Below, in pieces: positions 38,201 to 62,875 of a stretch of DNA of 64,000 nucleotides. The stretch's first letter is position 1, and every line of letters starts with the position of its first letter. The notes beneath the pieces were generated by a model. The model was not told the DNA's origin. It saw only the letters and a list, made by a program, of their open reading frames with translations, and made no database searches. The DNA is from Eonycteris spelaea. Its lineage: Eukaryota > Chordata > Mammalia > Chiroptera > Pteropodidae. The stretch spans positions 6,801,501 to 6,865,500 of the forward strand of contig PUFA01000092.1 in assembly GCA_003508835.1 (NCBI GenBank), in the 5' to 3' direction. The position numbers were made by a program, and so were the translations under genes.

Positions 38201-41199
38201 TTAACACATATTTTATATTTGACATGTATTACATACTGTATTCTTATAATAAAGTAAGCTATCCAAAAGAAAATATGAAGAAAACAATAAGGAAAATACA
38301 TTTACAGCATTTATTGGAAAAAAAATGTGTCAAATAGACCCACTCAGTTCAAACCTGCTGTTCAGGGGTCACCTGTTATGAATTTGGCATGCTCATCAGT
38401 GGGCCTTTGTTACAAACCTTTTTTTTTTTTTTTCTGGTATTTAAAAAATTTCAAAAAGAAATTGTACAGTTTGGGGATAATCTGGGTTGTCTTTTGAGTC
38501 CTAGCTTTCAGTATGTGCTTTGAGTGCTCAGAAATTTTCCAGTCTTCTGGGGTCCCTTATTTAGGCAGCGGCTCCTAAACCACATTCCACAAACTATAGA
38601 AAATGGAATGGAGGCAAGTGATTAAAAAGGGAATTGTACTTGAAGGGTATGAGGAACTTGATTTAAAATCAAGTTATTTCTTTAGGGACTAAGTAAAAGG
38701 ACAAAGACAAAAATGAAAGTTGGGTCCAGAGTTTAGGATAGGACTGGGGTACTTTCACTTTGATACCACAAGGTTTGAAAAAATTAATCATAACAGAACC
38801 AGAAGCAAGGTGATTACATATGACCCCAGACACATGTACTTTGTCATCCCTGAACCTCATTTGTAATGAGTGTTTTTTATAAGACTCCTTCCTTATTATC
38901 TAAGAGATAAACATGATAATCTTTAGCCTAAAATTTGCCCCACCGAGTAAGAAAAGTTTTGATTGGAAAGCATTTGCCCATCCAAAACACTTTAAACAAG
39001 GCCTTCATGGCCAAGCATACTTTTTATGGAACAAAGGCTATGAGTTCTCCTCTTTCCTTCCACAGGACAAGGAGGAGCACTTTAATACAGTGATTATGGA
39101 GGGATTGGAGATGGCCAAGCATCAGGTGAGGGTGGCTTTGTGATGCTTGTGATATGGCAGCAAAAGTTGCCACATTTGGACCAAATATTGAGACAGAAAC
39201 CAAGGTCTGAATTTCAACAAGTACAAGAGAGGTAAAGAACAAGGAAGTTTTTTCCCAAGTGTAGACTGGTGAAATGAAAGGAGAAATTGTTTCTGTGGAA
39301 ACATGTTTAACTTTTTATCTGTTGAAGATGGTGTAGTTCTGATTAAGAAGAACAGAACACCAAGTCACTCTTCTTGGTCAAAAGCTTAGTAAAAGTTCCT
39401 CTCTTAAAGGTGTATCTGGACAGGAATATAAACAGGTTAACCTTAGTATTCTTACATTGGAAAATTACTATGTAGATGGCTTAAATATATTACTCATTTT
39501 ACTTCAAGATGTTGTATACCGTTTAAATACTATGGAATTGCAATGTGGTTTAGGGAACTAAAGGTGGTATGGTCAGCCAATTAATGGTAGTCAGTAATGT
39601 GAAGTCAATCCCAGGATTGTCATTAAAGCCACTGTTACAATTAAGAAAAAGGAAGATGGTTTTTTTATATCTTGTAATTTAGATTGGAGGTTAAATAATT
39701 GCTAAGAAATTAGGTAATGGCTGGGGGTTTTTTGGCCATAAAGAACTAGATCTTTTCTTGTTTATTCTTAGAGTCTTCTGTTTTAACTTAAATCTATTTT
39801 TCTTTCTCCAGATTTATTTTTAAATAAGCAAACAAGTCTGTGAATACACGCAAGAAAATAAGCTGGATTTTGTATCTCTTTTGTCCACTAGGAAACTAGT
39901 TTATACTAAACTATTAGGTAAACGATGAAAGTTCCTTGATACCATCTGATCTGAGAAGGCAAACTACATTTGTTAACCAATTTGGCAACTGTAATTCTGC
40001 CTAAGTTACACTTGATTTTCCTTCCAGTTTGTTTTCATTTATCACTACCTAGTGTTTGCATATCTATGATTATACCCAAGTTCAGATATCTGCAATTCTT
40101 AATACTTTCTCTAGATAGACTAATGCCTACAACTGTGTTTGTATAATTTAGTTGGCCTCTCAAACTAGCCTTGTAGTACACAATTTATCTTATATTTATA
40201 TTTAGTTAACAGAATTTTCACATACATTCTCATTTTACTTCTCTGCTTCAGGATAAATCATAATTCTCCCTTTTAGAAGTGAGAGACCTTTATCTTGCTC
40301 ACAGATGCCACACAGTAAATGGCAAAGCCAGGACACTAACCCAGTTTCCTCCCCACATTGTTTAGCACACACAGAAACAGATAGCAATCTCCTGAGGGTT
40401 CCTTTCCTTTCTCTGTGCTGATACTAATTCGCTTTGGGCCCTGCTACCATTTTGTGACAAGTTTAGGCCATTAGGATAAAGGAGAATTAATTGTTTTACT
40501 AACGTTGAAAATGCATAAGACTCTTTGTCCCTTCCTAGCCTTCTTCTGTAGACATTTTGTGACCAAGTCCTTGGTTACATAGTGGGAGTCCAGAAATCTG
40601 GGAGCTTTTTGAGTATATGCAAAGCACAACATAAACTTTCAGTGTTTGACTCTCCCTATCCAATACCAATTCTACCAAGCTTCCTTGTGCATTCCAGTTG
40701 GAATATGCTACTATAGTGTTAGACCCTTCTCTATACACTTAATAACTGGCCCCAAAAGGCCTCAGAAGCAAGCGTTTTAATCAAGTCTGGAATGAAGTTA
40801 TTTGTTTCTTAACTCTGCCAATGTTTATACCCTTTTAGTATTCTCATGCATTATATTGTCTGTTAATAACAATTTCCTTTTTGTTTTCTACAGAAAAATC
40901 CAGAGGAAGACAACTCAGGGAGGACGTTGGATTGGGAGCCAGGCCACTTGCTGCTCACCATCTGTACCGTGCGCAGTATTGAGCAGCTCCTGCCATTCTT
41001 CAACGTACTCAGCCAAGTCTTCAACAGTAAAGTCACCAGCCGATGTATAGGACACTCAGGGAGCCCCATCCTCTACTCAAACACCTTCCCTAATAAGGAC
41101 ATGAAACTGGAAAACCACAAATCATTTTCCAGCAAAGCCAGGCAAAAAATAGAAGAGATGGTAGAAAAGGATTTTCTGGAAGGTGTGATAAAAACTTGA
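4618..41199 (+). CDS. DOP1A: DOP1A (DOPEY1), C-terminal 24 coding exons
   Basis: Large Dopey-family protein. In the literature DOP1 proteins act with MON2 on Golgi/endosome membranes in endosome-to-Golgi traffic, and DOPEY1 has been described as a kinesin-1 and PI4P-binding adaptor. The 5' part (roughly the first 575 residues, with the conserved Dopey N-terminal region) lies upstream of the window. Coding exons seen: 4618-5237, 5840-6114, 7263-7415, 9280-9380, 10758-11019, 12632-14615, 15446-15557, 15670-15852, 17658-17783, 21843-21977, 23682-23737, 24821-24925, 28312-28378, 28513-28657, 28825-28904, 29754-29863, 30092-30241, 30375-30436, 31767-31919, 33012-33148, 34014-34069, 34909-35073, 37796-37925, 40894-41199 (TGA). 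All introns are GT-AG and the phases agree at every junction except around the first and fifth exons, which carry internal indels. The protein is mostly helical and hydrophobic with a Ser/Lys-rich low-complexity insert in the large exon; it ends [10 protein letters not shown]. Identification rests on recognising the protein sequence and the PGM3/RWDD2A neighbourhood. Confidence 0.96.
5840..6114 (+). CDS. DOP1A: DOP1A exon (second in window)
   Basis: Acceptor TTATTTCAG and donor AAG|GTAAAT. The 275 bases finish a split Asp codon and add 91 codons ([20 protein letters not shown] to [11 protein letters not shown]), ending in phase 0. Intact, helical, non-polar. Confidence 0.95.
7263..7415 (+). 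CDS. DOP1A: DOP1A exon (third in window)
   Basis: 153 bases, 51 codons, phase 0 on both sides, from [12 protein letters not shown] to SQQLTHKDK. Acceptor TATTAG, donor AAG|GTAAAT. The open frame running past the donor is intron. Confidence 0.95.
9120..9142 (+). repeat. Poly(A) tract
   Basis: Uninterrupted run of about 23 A. I see no SINE or LINE body attached on its 5' side. Confidence 0.95.
9280..9380 (+). CDS. DOP1A: DOP1A exon (fourth in window)
   Basis: 101 bases: 33 codons ([14 protein letters not shown] to SSSFARSFD) plus two bases of a split Arg. Acceptor CCTCCTCAG, donor AG|GTTGG (weak at +3 and +4). Confidence 0.94.
9620..9720 (-). repeat. L2/MIR-like fragment
   Basis: AAGTCCCTACAGTGTGGCAG, GCCATTCTAGGTGTCAGGG and TACAGCAATGGATACAG follow the L2 3' region read in reverse. 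Confidence 0.45.
10120..10310 (-). repeat. MIR element
   Basis: Reverse MIR: AGGCACTTTACAAATATCAG, GTGAGGCAGTGAAGGCCCAA, AAGTTAAGTGACTTGCCCAA, GATTTGAATCTTGGGTTTTC. Confidence 0.75.
10758..11019 (+). CDS. DOP1A: DOP1A exon (fifth in window), frame broken many times
   Basis: Acceptor ATTGTAG and donor ATG|GTGAAT bracket sequence that clearly encodes the expected DOP1A segment, but scattered over all three frames: SLLFM, then [12 protein letters not shown], then IARV, then FLEPLL, then ALLLL, then HPKTQR, then [11 protein letters not shown], then [19 protein letters not shown]. That needs at least seven frame changes within 262 bases. The length is 1 mod 3, while the flanking exons require 2 mod 3. 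Conserved words survive almost letter-perfect between indels, which looks like read error more than slow decay. Confidence 0.85.
11410..11515 (+). repeat. MIR fragment
   Basis: CATCTGTAAAATGGGAACAA, then GGCATGTTATAAGTGTTTGATAAATA, the 3' half of MIR. Confidence 0.65.
11590..11760 (-). repeat. MIR fragment
   Basis: TAATCCTGTGAGGTCAG, CAAAGGTCCACAGCTGTTAA and GCTGGAACTAAATT keep the reverse MIR order but are strongly diverged. Confidence 0.5.
12632..14615 (+). CDS. DOP1A: DOP1A large central exon
   Basis: A 1,984-base exon with one uninterrupted frame of 660 codons, from [17 protein letters not shown] to [10 protein letters not shown]. The first third is acidic and Ser/Thr/Gln-rich (for example [10 protein letters not shown]), so probably disordered. 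Next comes a strongly basic stretch ([19 protein letters not shown]) at about 13385-13450, then an acidic patch ([12 protein letters not shown]). The last half is helical and hydrophobic ([17 protein letters not shown] onwards), as expected for the armadillo/HEAT-like body of Dopey proteins. Acceptor TATATGCCAG, donor AG|GTAAGG. The upstream ATG in the same frame is intronic. Confidence 0.97.
14631..14664 (+). repeat. 17-base tandem duplication beside an exon
   Basis: TTAACTTTGTTATCATT occurs twice head to tail, 15 bases after the donor of the large DOP1A exon. The copies are identical, so the duplication is recent or an assembly stutter. Confidence 0.85.
14883..14952 (+). other. Diverged copy of DOP1A exon sequence in the next intron
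   Basis: Positions 14890-14914 are identical over 25 bases to 13998-14022 in the large exon. The match continues with small gaps to about 14952 against about 14064. It is not spliced as an exon here (no suitable flanks) and carries frame-breaking gaps. Confidence 0.75.
15446..15557 (+). CDS. DOP1A: DOP1A exon (seventh in window)
   Basis: 112 bases: completes the split Arg, then 37 codons, [20 protein letters not shown] to DPTTQYHQ. Acceptor TTATTTCAG, donor CAA|GTAAGA. Only 112 bases of intron separate it from the next exon. Confidence 0.95.
15670..15852 (+). CDS. DOP1A: DOP1A exon (eighth in window)
   Basis: 183 bases, 61 codons, phase 0/0: [20 protein letters not shown] to [10 protein letters not shown]. 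Acceptor TTTAATAG, donor AAG|GTTAGA. Intact. Confidence 0.95.
15975..16290 (+). repeat. L1 (L1M-type) 3' region fragment
   Basis: TTTTATTGAGATGTGACATATCATAAAATT, then ..TATAAATGGAATCATACATT and TTCATACATGTTGCAAC, typical of ancient L1 3' sequence. Heavily diverged. Confidence 0.5.
16330..16700 (+). repeat. L1 (L1M-type) fragment
   Basis: Reads AACAATTTAGCAATATGTGC, TATAGCCTTATTTAATGGCA, ATAATGAAATGGTTAAATAA and CAGTATGTAGCTGCTAAAAT, the pattern near the 3' end of old L1s. Confidence 0.5.
17076..17394 (+). repeat. Tigger-like DNA transposon (copy 2, internally shortened)
   Basis: Begins CAGTTGATCCTTGAACAACG, ends TTGTTCAAGGGTCAACTA, flanked by TA on both sides as TcMar elements are. The interior has the shared ACTTTTGACTTCCCCAAAACTTAA block but lacks the middle part seen at 38039. 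Confidence 0.65.
17658..17783 (+). CDS. DOP1A: DOP1A exon (ninth in window)
   Basis: 126 bases, 42 codons, phase 0/0: [20 protein letters not shown] to [12 protein letters not shown]. Acceptor TTGTTTTAG, donor AAG|GTATGT. Confidence 0.95.
17838..18010 (+). repeat. DNA-transposon-like fragment
   Basis: AAGTCCTCACTTAACATTAAC, GGGTTCTTGGAACCGTGA and CCAGTTTTACAATAGACGAA then TTGATATAAACAAGAGTTAAG resemble a mammalian Tigger-type MITE. Family uncertain. Confidence 0.4.
19330..21720 (+). repeat. Ancient L1/HAL1-like mosaic, interrupted by a MIR
   Basis: A-rich plus strand with L1-like phrases: ..GGAAATCATGATGGG, CTATACCCTGCCAAACTGTCACTCA and a TATACATGTATTACATTG tail near 21680. It fills most of the 4 kb intron before exon 21843. 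Boundaries and subfamily are not resolvable by eye. Confidence 0.4.
20060..20285 (+). repeat. MIR element
   Basis: TAGATGTTAAGGGCAAGACT, GGTGCAAATCTTGATTTCTC, CACTCACTAGCTGTATGACC and GGAGCAGTGCCTGTCATTT follow MIR end to end. Confidence 0.75.
21843..21977 (+). CDS. DOP1A: DOP1A exon (tenth in window)
   Basis: 135 bases, 45 codons, phase 0/0: [20 protein letters not shown] to QPPAIAKDK. The acceptor TTATATAG has a weak pyrimidine tract; donor AAG|GTAAGA. A diverged copy of its first 20 bases lies about 350 bases downstream. Confidence 0.95.
22195..22226 (+). other. Possible short copy of DOP1A exon start in downstream intron
   Basis: 22195-22214 matches 21844-21863 (first bases of the tenth exon) at 19 of 20 positions, then drifts. 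The AG acceptor is not conserved in the copy. Short, so chance is not excluded. Confidence 0.4.
22973..23002. repeat. (CA)n(CG)n alternating purine-pyrimidine tract
   Basis: About 16 bases of CA dinucleotides pass into about 14 bases of pure CG dinucleotides. A CG run is rare in an intron outside a CpG island, and the whole tract is strictly alternating, the best sequence class for Z-DNA. Confidence 0.95.
23682..23737 (+). CDS. DOP1A: DOP1A exon (eleventh in window)
   Basis: A 56-base exon: 18 codons ([18 protein letters not shown]) plus two bases of a split Arg. Acceptor TGTTTATAG, donor AG|GTAAGA. Confidence 0.94.
24821..24925 (+). CDS. DOP1A: DOP1A exon (twelfth in window)
   Basis: 105 bases: completes Arg, 34 codons ([20 protein letters not shown] to GQFLIL), ends with two bases of Gly. 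Acceptor ATCTTGCAG, donor GG|GTAAGC. Confidence 0.95.
25440..25960 (-). repeat. L2-like fragment
   Basis: G/A-rich stretch with GGAAAAGGATTTTGCATTTCAG and TTTTGAGGAGAGACATAACT, which loosely follow reverse L2. Diverged. Confidence 0.35.
26165..26365 (+). repeat. MIR element, near full length
   Basis: GGGTACAAATCCCAGCTCC, TTAGCTATGTGCCTTTGGGC, CACCTGTAAAATGGGAGTGA, GAAGATTAAATGAGTTAAAT and AGTGGCTGACCAATAATAAG follow MIR in order. Confidence 0.85.
27000..27130 (+). repeat. MIR fragment
   Basis: CTGTAACCTTAGCTACATCA, ATAAACCTCTCCAAGGC and ATCAAGCATGGATAATAGTA, a diverged MIR core. Confidence 0.5.
27690..28160 (+). repeat. L1 (L1M-type) 3' region fragment
   Basis: TTTTAGTTGATATATAAAACAC, then TTGCTGGACATTTGGGCTC and TTTTACAAATAATGTTATTC, recognisable old L1 3' sequence. 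Confidence 0.55.
28312..28378 (+). CDS. DOP1A: DOP1A exon (thirteenth in window)
   Basis: 67 bases: completes Gly, 22 codons, [20 protein letters not shown] then LQ. Acceptor CCTTTTAG, donor CAG|GTAAGG. Confidence 0.95.
28513..28657 (+). CDS. DOP1A: DOP1A exon (fourteenth in window)
   Basis: 145 bases: 48 codons ([20 protein letters not shown] to [10 protein letters not shown]) plus one base of Asp. Acceptor TTCTTTAG, donor AAG|GTACGA. Confidence 0.95.
28825..28904 (+). CDS. DOP1A: DOP1A exon (fifteenth in window)
   Basis: 80 bases: completes Asp, 26 codons, [20 protein letters not shown] then LTLLSE. Acceptor TTATTTAG, donor GAG|GTAAAT. Confidence 0.95.
29754..29863 (+). CDS. DOP1A: DOP1A exon (sixteenth in window)
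   Basis: 110 bases: 36 codons ([20 protein letters not shown] to VVPYLRNH) plus two bases of Ser. Acceptor ATTTTTAG, donor AG|GTACTA. Confidence 0.95.
30092..30241 (+). CDS. DOP1A: DOP1A exon (seventeenth in window)
   Basis: 150 bases: completes Ser, 49 codons ([20 protein letters not shown] to [10 protein letters not shown]), then two bases of His. Acceptor CTTCTTCGTAG, donor CA|GTAAGT. Confidence 0.95.
30375..30436 (+). CDS. DOP1A: DOP1A exon (eighteenth in window)
   Basis: 62 bases: completes His, 20 codons ([20 protein letters not shown]), then one base of Thr. Acceptor CTTTTTCAG, donor A|GTGAGT. The intron before it is only 133 bases. Confidence 0.94.
30630..30700 (+). repeat. L2 3' end fragment
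   Basis: AGAACCTGGTGCATAGTAAG then GACTCAGTAATTGTTGAAGG, the L2 3' tail. Confidence 0.6.
30965..31090 (+). repeat. MIR fragment
   Basis: GATTCTGTGTAAGTTCTTTAAC, CAGTTTCCCCATCTGGGAA, GGTTGTTTTAAGGTTCAGA follow MIR. Confidence 0.5.
31090..31500 (-). repeat. L2 fragment
   Basis: ATTCAACAAATATCTAGTGA, GGGCCAGGCATTATACTGT, ATATTCCAAGCATGGGGAAC and AAGGTCTTGGAGTAGGAAC give reverse L2 order. Confidence 0.6.
31767..31919 (+). CDS. DOP1A: DOP1A exon (nineteenth in window)
   Basis: 153 bases: completes Thr, 50 codons ([20 protein letters not shown] to [10 protein letters not shown]), then one base of Glu. Acceptor CTTTTTTTAG, donor AG|GTAAAT. Confidence 0.95.
32648..32920 (+). repeat. hAT-Charlie-like (MER5-type) fragment
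   Basis: GTGCTGTTCAAAGTATGATCC near the start and CAGTTTGAGAAGTATTAG near the end are imperfect inverted terminal repeats of the MER5 group. Confidence 0.45.
33012..33148 (+). CDS. DOP1A: DOP1A exon (twentieth in window)
   Basis: 137 bases: completes Glu, 45 codons ([20 protein letters not shown] to WPTMITEL). Leu/Phe-rich helix around [11 protein letters not shown]. Acceptor ATTTCAG, donor CTT|GTGAGT. Confidence 0.95.
34014..34069 (+). CDS. DOP1A: DOP1A exon (twenty-first in window)
   Basis: A 56-base exon: 18 codons ([18 protein letters not shown]) plus two bases of Arg. Acceptor GTCTTCAG, donor CG|GTAATA. Confidence 0.93.
34909..35073 (+). CDS. DOP1A: DOP1A exon (twenty-second in window)
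   Basis: 165 bases: completes Arg, 54 codons ([20 protein letters not shown] to SENLPQFQ), then two bases of Met. Acceptor TGTTATAG, donor AT|GTAAGT. Confidence 0.95.
35270..35700 (-). repeat. L2 fragment
   Basis: GTCAACAAATTGAATACCCAC, GGCATTTGGGGTACGTGAC, AGTATTGCTGGAGCAGAATG and AGCATTTTAAGGACTGGAGT follow reverse L2. Confidence 0.5.
36630..37240 (+). repeat. L1 (L1M-type) 3' region fragment
   Basis: GAAGAGATATTTGCAGTATGA, CATAGAAAAGGAATGGCTTC, GCCATCAGAATGGTAAAGG, ATTGGACAGTCTAGGAGAG and GGAGTACTATGTAGCTGTTA, in L1 3' order. Confidence 0.6.
37530..37700 (-). repeat. MIR fragment
   Basis: CTATGAGGTATTTAATAAT, GTTAAGAAACATGCCCAAGG and GACAGAGCTACAAGCAG, reverse MIR. Confidence 0.55.
37796..37925 (+). 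CDS. DOP1A: DOP1A exon (twenty-third in window)
   Basis: 130 bases: completes Met, 43 codons ([20 protein letters not shown] to [10 protein letters not shown]), phase 0 out. Acceptor ATGCACAG, donor AAG|GTATTG. Confidence 0.95.
38039..38378 (+). repeat. Tigger-like DNA transposon (copy 3, both ends present)
   Basis: Starts TAGTTGACCCTTGAACAAC and ends with the inverted counterpart CTGTTCAGGGGTCACCTGTT. About 340 bases, non-coding; the fullest two-ended copy of this family in the window, in the intron after DOP1A exon 37796-37925. Confidence 0.7.
39066..39125 (+). CDS. Candidate DOP1A cassette exon, 60 bases
   Basis: A strong pyrimidine tract (CTCCTCTTTCCTTCCACAG) ends at 39065 and a near-perfect donor (CAG|GTGAGG) follows 39125. 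The 60 bases between are open in the phase-0 frame set by the flanking DOP1A exons and would insert [20 protein letters not shown] between ...KRAK and KNPEED.... I do not remember this segment in the main DOP1A protein, so it may be an alternative or lineage-specific exon, or a chance pseudo-exon. No transcript evidence is available here. Confidence 0.4.
40225..40350 (-). repeat. MIR fragment
   Basis: AGAAGTGAGAGACC, CACACAGTAAATGGCAAAGCC and AGGACACTAACCCAGTTTCC, diverged reverse MIR. Confidence 0.45.
40894..41199 (+). CDS. DOP1A: DOP1A last coding exon
   Basis: Acceptor TTTTCTACAG. 101 codons from [20 protein letters not shown] to [10 protein letters not shown], then TGA at 41197-41199. 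The end is rich in charged residues ([14 protein letters not shown]). The 3'UTR follows directly. Confidence 0.96.
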   Translation, partial: KNPEEDNSGRTLDWEPGHLLLTICTVRSIEQLLPFFNVLSQVFNSKVTSRCIGHSGSPILYSNTFPNKDMKLENHKSFSSKARQKIEEMVEKDFLEGVIKT

Positions 41200-41317
41200 G
41201 TGCCACAAGTGGTCCCATTTAGTTAAAATGTAAATGTAATTATTTAAAACATTCTGAGTTGTATAGTTGGTTTTTTTATGTAACAAAACATTTCAGGTTA
41301 TATTTAATTTAAATATT

Positions 41318-41325
41318 TGTAAATA
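41318..41325 (+). promoter_or_regulatory. Pumilio-type element in DOP1A 3'UTR
   Basis: TGTAAATA matches the PUM1/PUM2 consensus UGUANAUA, about 120 bases after the DOP1A stop in an AU-rich stretch. Single 8-mer, so function is only a guess. Confidence 0.3.
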
Positions 41326-41427
41326 AGAGCAAATGTCTGAATGTGGCCTGAATCACGTTTAAATATTGTTGGCTCATATTGATTATGGTGCCTGAGACAG
41401 ACCTATTATATATACATATTCCACTGT

Positions 41428-41433
41428 TTTATT
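41428..41433 (-). terminator. AATAAA, possible PGM3 poly(A) signal
   Basis: Reverse complement of TTTATT, about 775 bases past the PGM3 stop and about 230 bases downstream of the DOP1A stop. Best canonical signal on this strand between the two genes. Confidence 0.4.
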
Positions 41434-42204
41434 GTCCTGAGTTGTCTTACACCTGAAAAATACACACCACATTTTTTCTATTGGTTTTGGGCTTCATTTA
41501 ATTTAGATTGGAGAGTTTTTTCTTTCTATTAACCACGCTCTAGTGTCAGATGGTATTACTACTCTGTCAGAGGCTTGGTAATGGATTACAGTTTTCTCAC
41601 ACACACCTTCACTAAGGAGTAAAGAAGAACTGAAGCCTGGGCCATGCATCCTTTTAGGGCGGCACAAGCATCTCAGCCTCATTACAGAGATGTACAGCCT
41701 CCATATTCATACCTCTGAGTTCCTGGTGATGGTAATCAAAGAGGTAAGTCACTTAAGAATAGTTCTGAAGACTCTGCTATGGAAAAATTGGTTGTATAAA
41801 GTCTTCTCTACCCTCCCCATTTGTATCCACAGTGATGAATATCGCAAAAAGTTTCCTGGTTAGGTAACGGCAATGGAAAAGACATCCCAACGCGTTGGTA
41901 ATATGATTTTTTTCCCAGCATATATTAAAAAGTTAATGACTGAATCATGTATATGAGCTCCAATAGTTTACATTAGTGAGACTAGAAGTAGGTTTCATTT
42001 TTAAACTGAATTTAACAAGTATAAGGCTTAGCTATTTCTAAAGTATTACTCTGGTAGTGTTTTAAAAAAGCAATCAGGTCTATAAACAATCCAGTAAGGT
42101 GCACTGTAAACGTTATGATTATAAATGTGTTTGGAACTGTCACAATACAATATTTTGTAAAAACTTTTTAAAAATCCAGTTCCTCGTGAATATAAAAACT
42201 ATCT

Positions 42205-61060
<18,856 letters not shown>

Positions 61061-61768
61061 TCAGGGATGTTAAGATATCTTTCGAGAACCATTTGATTCA
61101 AAAGCTGCCACCCCAAACTAACAGGCATGCCTCATTCTGAACCTACCCAAAGAACCATTGTGATAGAAAAAAAATGGTAGAATAAATCCTGGGAGTTAGT
61201 TATTACCTAGATCTTGCTCAACTTATGTTGTCCACTCTAGAGAAGATTCAGGGCAGAGAATTAGATTGTCCCCAACTCATGTCCCATTTTGGTTCCAGGG
61301 CTATTCCTGGACCCAGGGCCAACTTAAAATGGTCCACTCTCAACTGAAATGAAGATTCCACACCTACATTCAGAGACTTCTACCAGATCAAATATCACCT
61401 CATTTAACAAATTCCCAGAGGAAAAGCAAAGGGCAACAGCCTCTTATCCAAGACTGCCCAGGTCTCCTAATACACCTCACAGTGGATTTTTCTACTTTCA
61501 TAAAGATCAGGACACCTTTCTAAGTTAAGCTCTGAAACTAGCAATACCTTCCTTTAACCTTTAATTTTAAAAAAATATTAAACATCAGCCCTTCGGCCAC
61601 TAGCCCTAGTCCAATCAGCCACTTCCTCTTCTGGGATACTCCAATTTTAAGTGGATCGTGGGGTTTCCAACCTCAGTTATACGTACTATATTCATTTCCT
61701 GATCATTCAGTCCCATTTCCAATCAGCTCAGAAATGAGCAGCGGTCTCACAAATACCAGCCTGGCTAT

Positions 61769-61943
61769 AAGGTATACCTAGTAAATATTGCGAGTTTGGT
61801 TCCAAACTACCGCGATAAGACAACTATGGCAATAATACCAGTCAATCTTTTTGCTGGTGGAGGGTCCTGCCTTTAATTTGTAAAATATGCGACATCTGTG
61901 AAGCGCAATATAAACTTAAGAGCTACAAAATCAGGTACGCCTG
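61769..61943. repeat. Tigger1-type MITE, internally deleted
   Basis: GGTATACC..ATTGCGAGTTTGGTTCC at one end, TGTGAAGCGCAATATAAAC and AGGTACGCCTGTAT at the other, and CAATCTTTTTGCTGGTGGAG inside are Tigger1 sequence. The transposase body is gone. Located in PGM3 intron 1 about 0.7 kb from the first-exon donor. Confidence 0.65.
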
Positions 61944-62646
61944 TATCTTGTTTTCTTTATTGTCCTTCATTGTTTCAGCGAGCAGAAGTTAAAAGAAATG
62001 GTGAAAATGTCTGCTTTTGTCCGCCTGGAAAAAGCTAGCAAGCATTCAACAAACTCAATTAGTTTGGTCCAAGTGATCAAATCTTTTTCACAGCCATGAA
62101 TGCATTTTGTTAAAAACTGACCAGTCGGTAATGTGTCAGGATTATTCATAGGGCGTAAACCAGCCATGTTAAATCCAGAACTTTAAAAAACTGTTAAAAT
62201 GCGTCCGCCTTTTAATGTGTTTTTCGGCCCTAAGACTTTCAGTGGGTATGTGAACGCTTTTATTAAAAGTACTTTCACGTCCATACGGTGTCTACTCTGA
62301 AAAACTTAGGTGTCCCCCTCCCCTGCATTCCATCTTCACCACCTCGTCCGTTCCTCTCCCCGTTCCCCTCCCACCACGCCTCCGCCCCCGGAATCACCGC
62401 ACGTTTCCCGGACCGAAGCCCCGAGGTCCCCGTCCAGGCCGGTGGACGAGACCCGTTTCCCCTTCCCCCAAACAACAGATCCCGGGCCGGCCCACGAGCC
62501 CGCTCCCGAGGCGCAGTGGCGGGTGGGTGTGTCCCGCGCTCGGTTCGCTGGTCAGTCCGCTAGCCAGTCCACTAGTTCGTGGGTCGGCCGAAGCCCTGTG
62601 GACTGGAATGTCCCCTTTCGCCGCCAAGTCCCGCGGCCCCGCTCAC

Positions 62647-62790
62647 CTCTGCCGGGAGACTCCGCGTCTCTCCCACTGCGCAGAACAACTAGCTCGCGAC
62701 GACGCCTGAAACCAGAGTGCAGCTCTCGGAACCCGCAGACGTGGCCCTGCGTGGCTTCCGGCCGGCCGCCACGCCCCTCAGCCAATCACG
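62647..62790 (-). other. PGM3: PGM3 non-coding exon 1 (5' limit approximate)
   Basis: A strong minus-strand donor (CAGAG|GTGAGC) lies at 62647/62646 inside the CpG island, the only good donor facing PGM3 exon 2 there. The exon would be pure 5'UTR, as exon 2 carries the ATG two bases after its acceptor. The transcription start is not visible; I place it near the CCAAT/ETS cluster at 62755-62786. Confidence 0.6.
62782..62786 (+). promoter_or_regulatory. CCAAT box
   Basis: CCAAT in the context AGCCAATCACGG, the usual NF-Y form, between the two divergent first exons and beside GC boxes. Confidence 0.5.
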
Positions 62791-62829
62791 GCGGGGGAGG
62801 GCCCGCTGGCCCCGCCCCATCCCGCCCCC

Positions 62830-62875
62830 TGCGGGTCGCGCGCAGCTCGCGCCTGCGGAACTGTGGATCCGCGCG
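62830..62875 (+). other. RWDD2A: Likely RWDD2A non-coding exon 1 (5' limit approximate)
   Basis: A good plus-strand donor (GCGCG|GTGAGC) follows 62875 just to the right of the GC boxes. It would splice to an exon carrying the RWDD2A ATG at 63893; CCCTTAG ending at 63752 is a candidate acceptor. Inferred from splice motifs only. Confidence 0.45.

Larger units (their letters stand above)
41200..42204. other. Convergent 3'UTR region between DOP1A and PGM3
   Basis: AT-rich non-coding kilobase between the two stop codons. On the plus strand there is no AATAAA; ATTAAA occurs at 41924-41929, and a close AATAAA pair (42491, 42500) lies only beyond the PGM3 stop. On the minus strand an AATAAA (plus TTTATT at 41428-41433) is a plausible PGM3 poly(A) signal. 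The two 3'UTRs therefore probably overlap antisense. I infer this from the signals; no transcript ends are visible. Confidence 0.6.

Noticed and set aside
4618..41199. DOP1A as a pseudogene
   Set aside because: Introns are present, 22 of 24 exons are intact, and all splice sites are canonical. Damage is confined to two exons and is of the sequencing-error type.
61967..62167. 66-codon minus-strand open frame beside the Tigger1 remnant
   Set aside because: No recognised protein family, no clear splice link to PGM3 exon 2, and it abuts a transposon. An alternative PGM3 5' exon is possible but unsupported.
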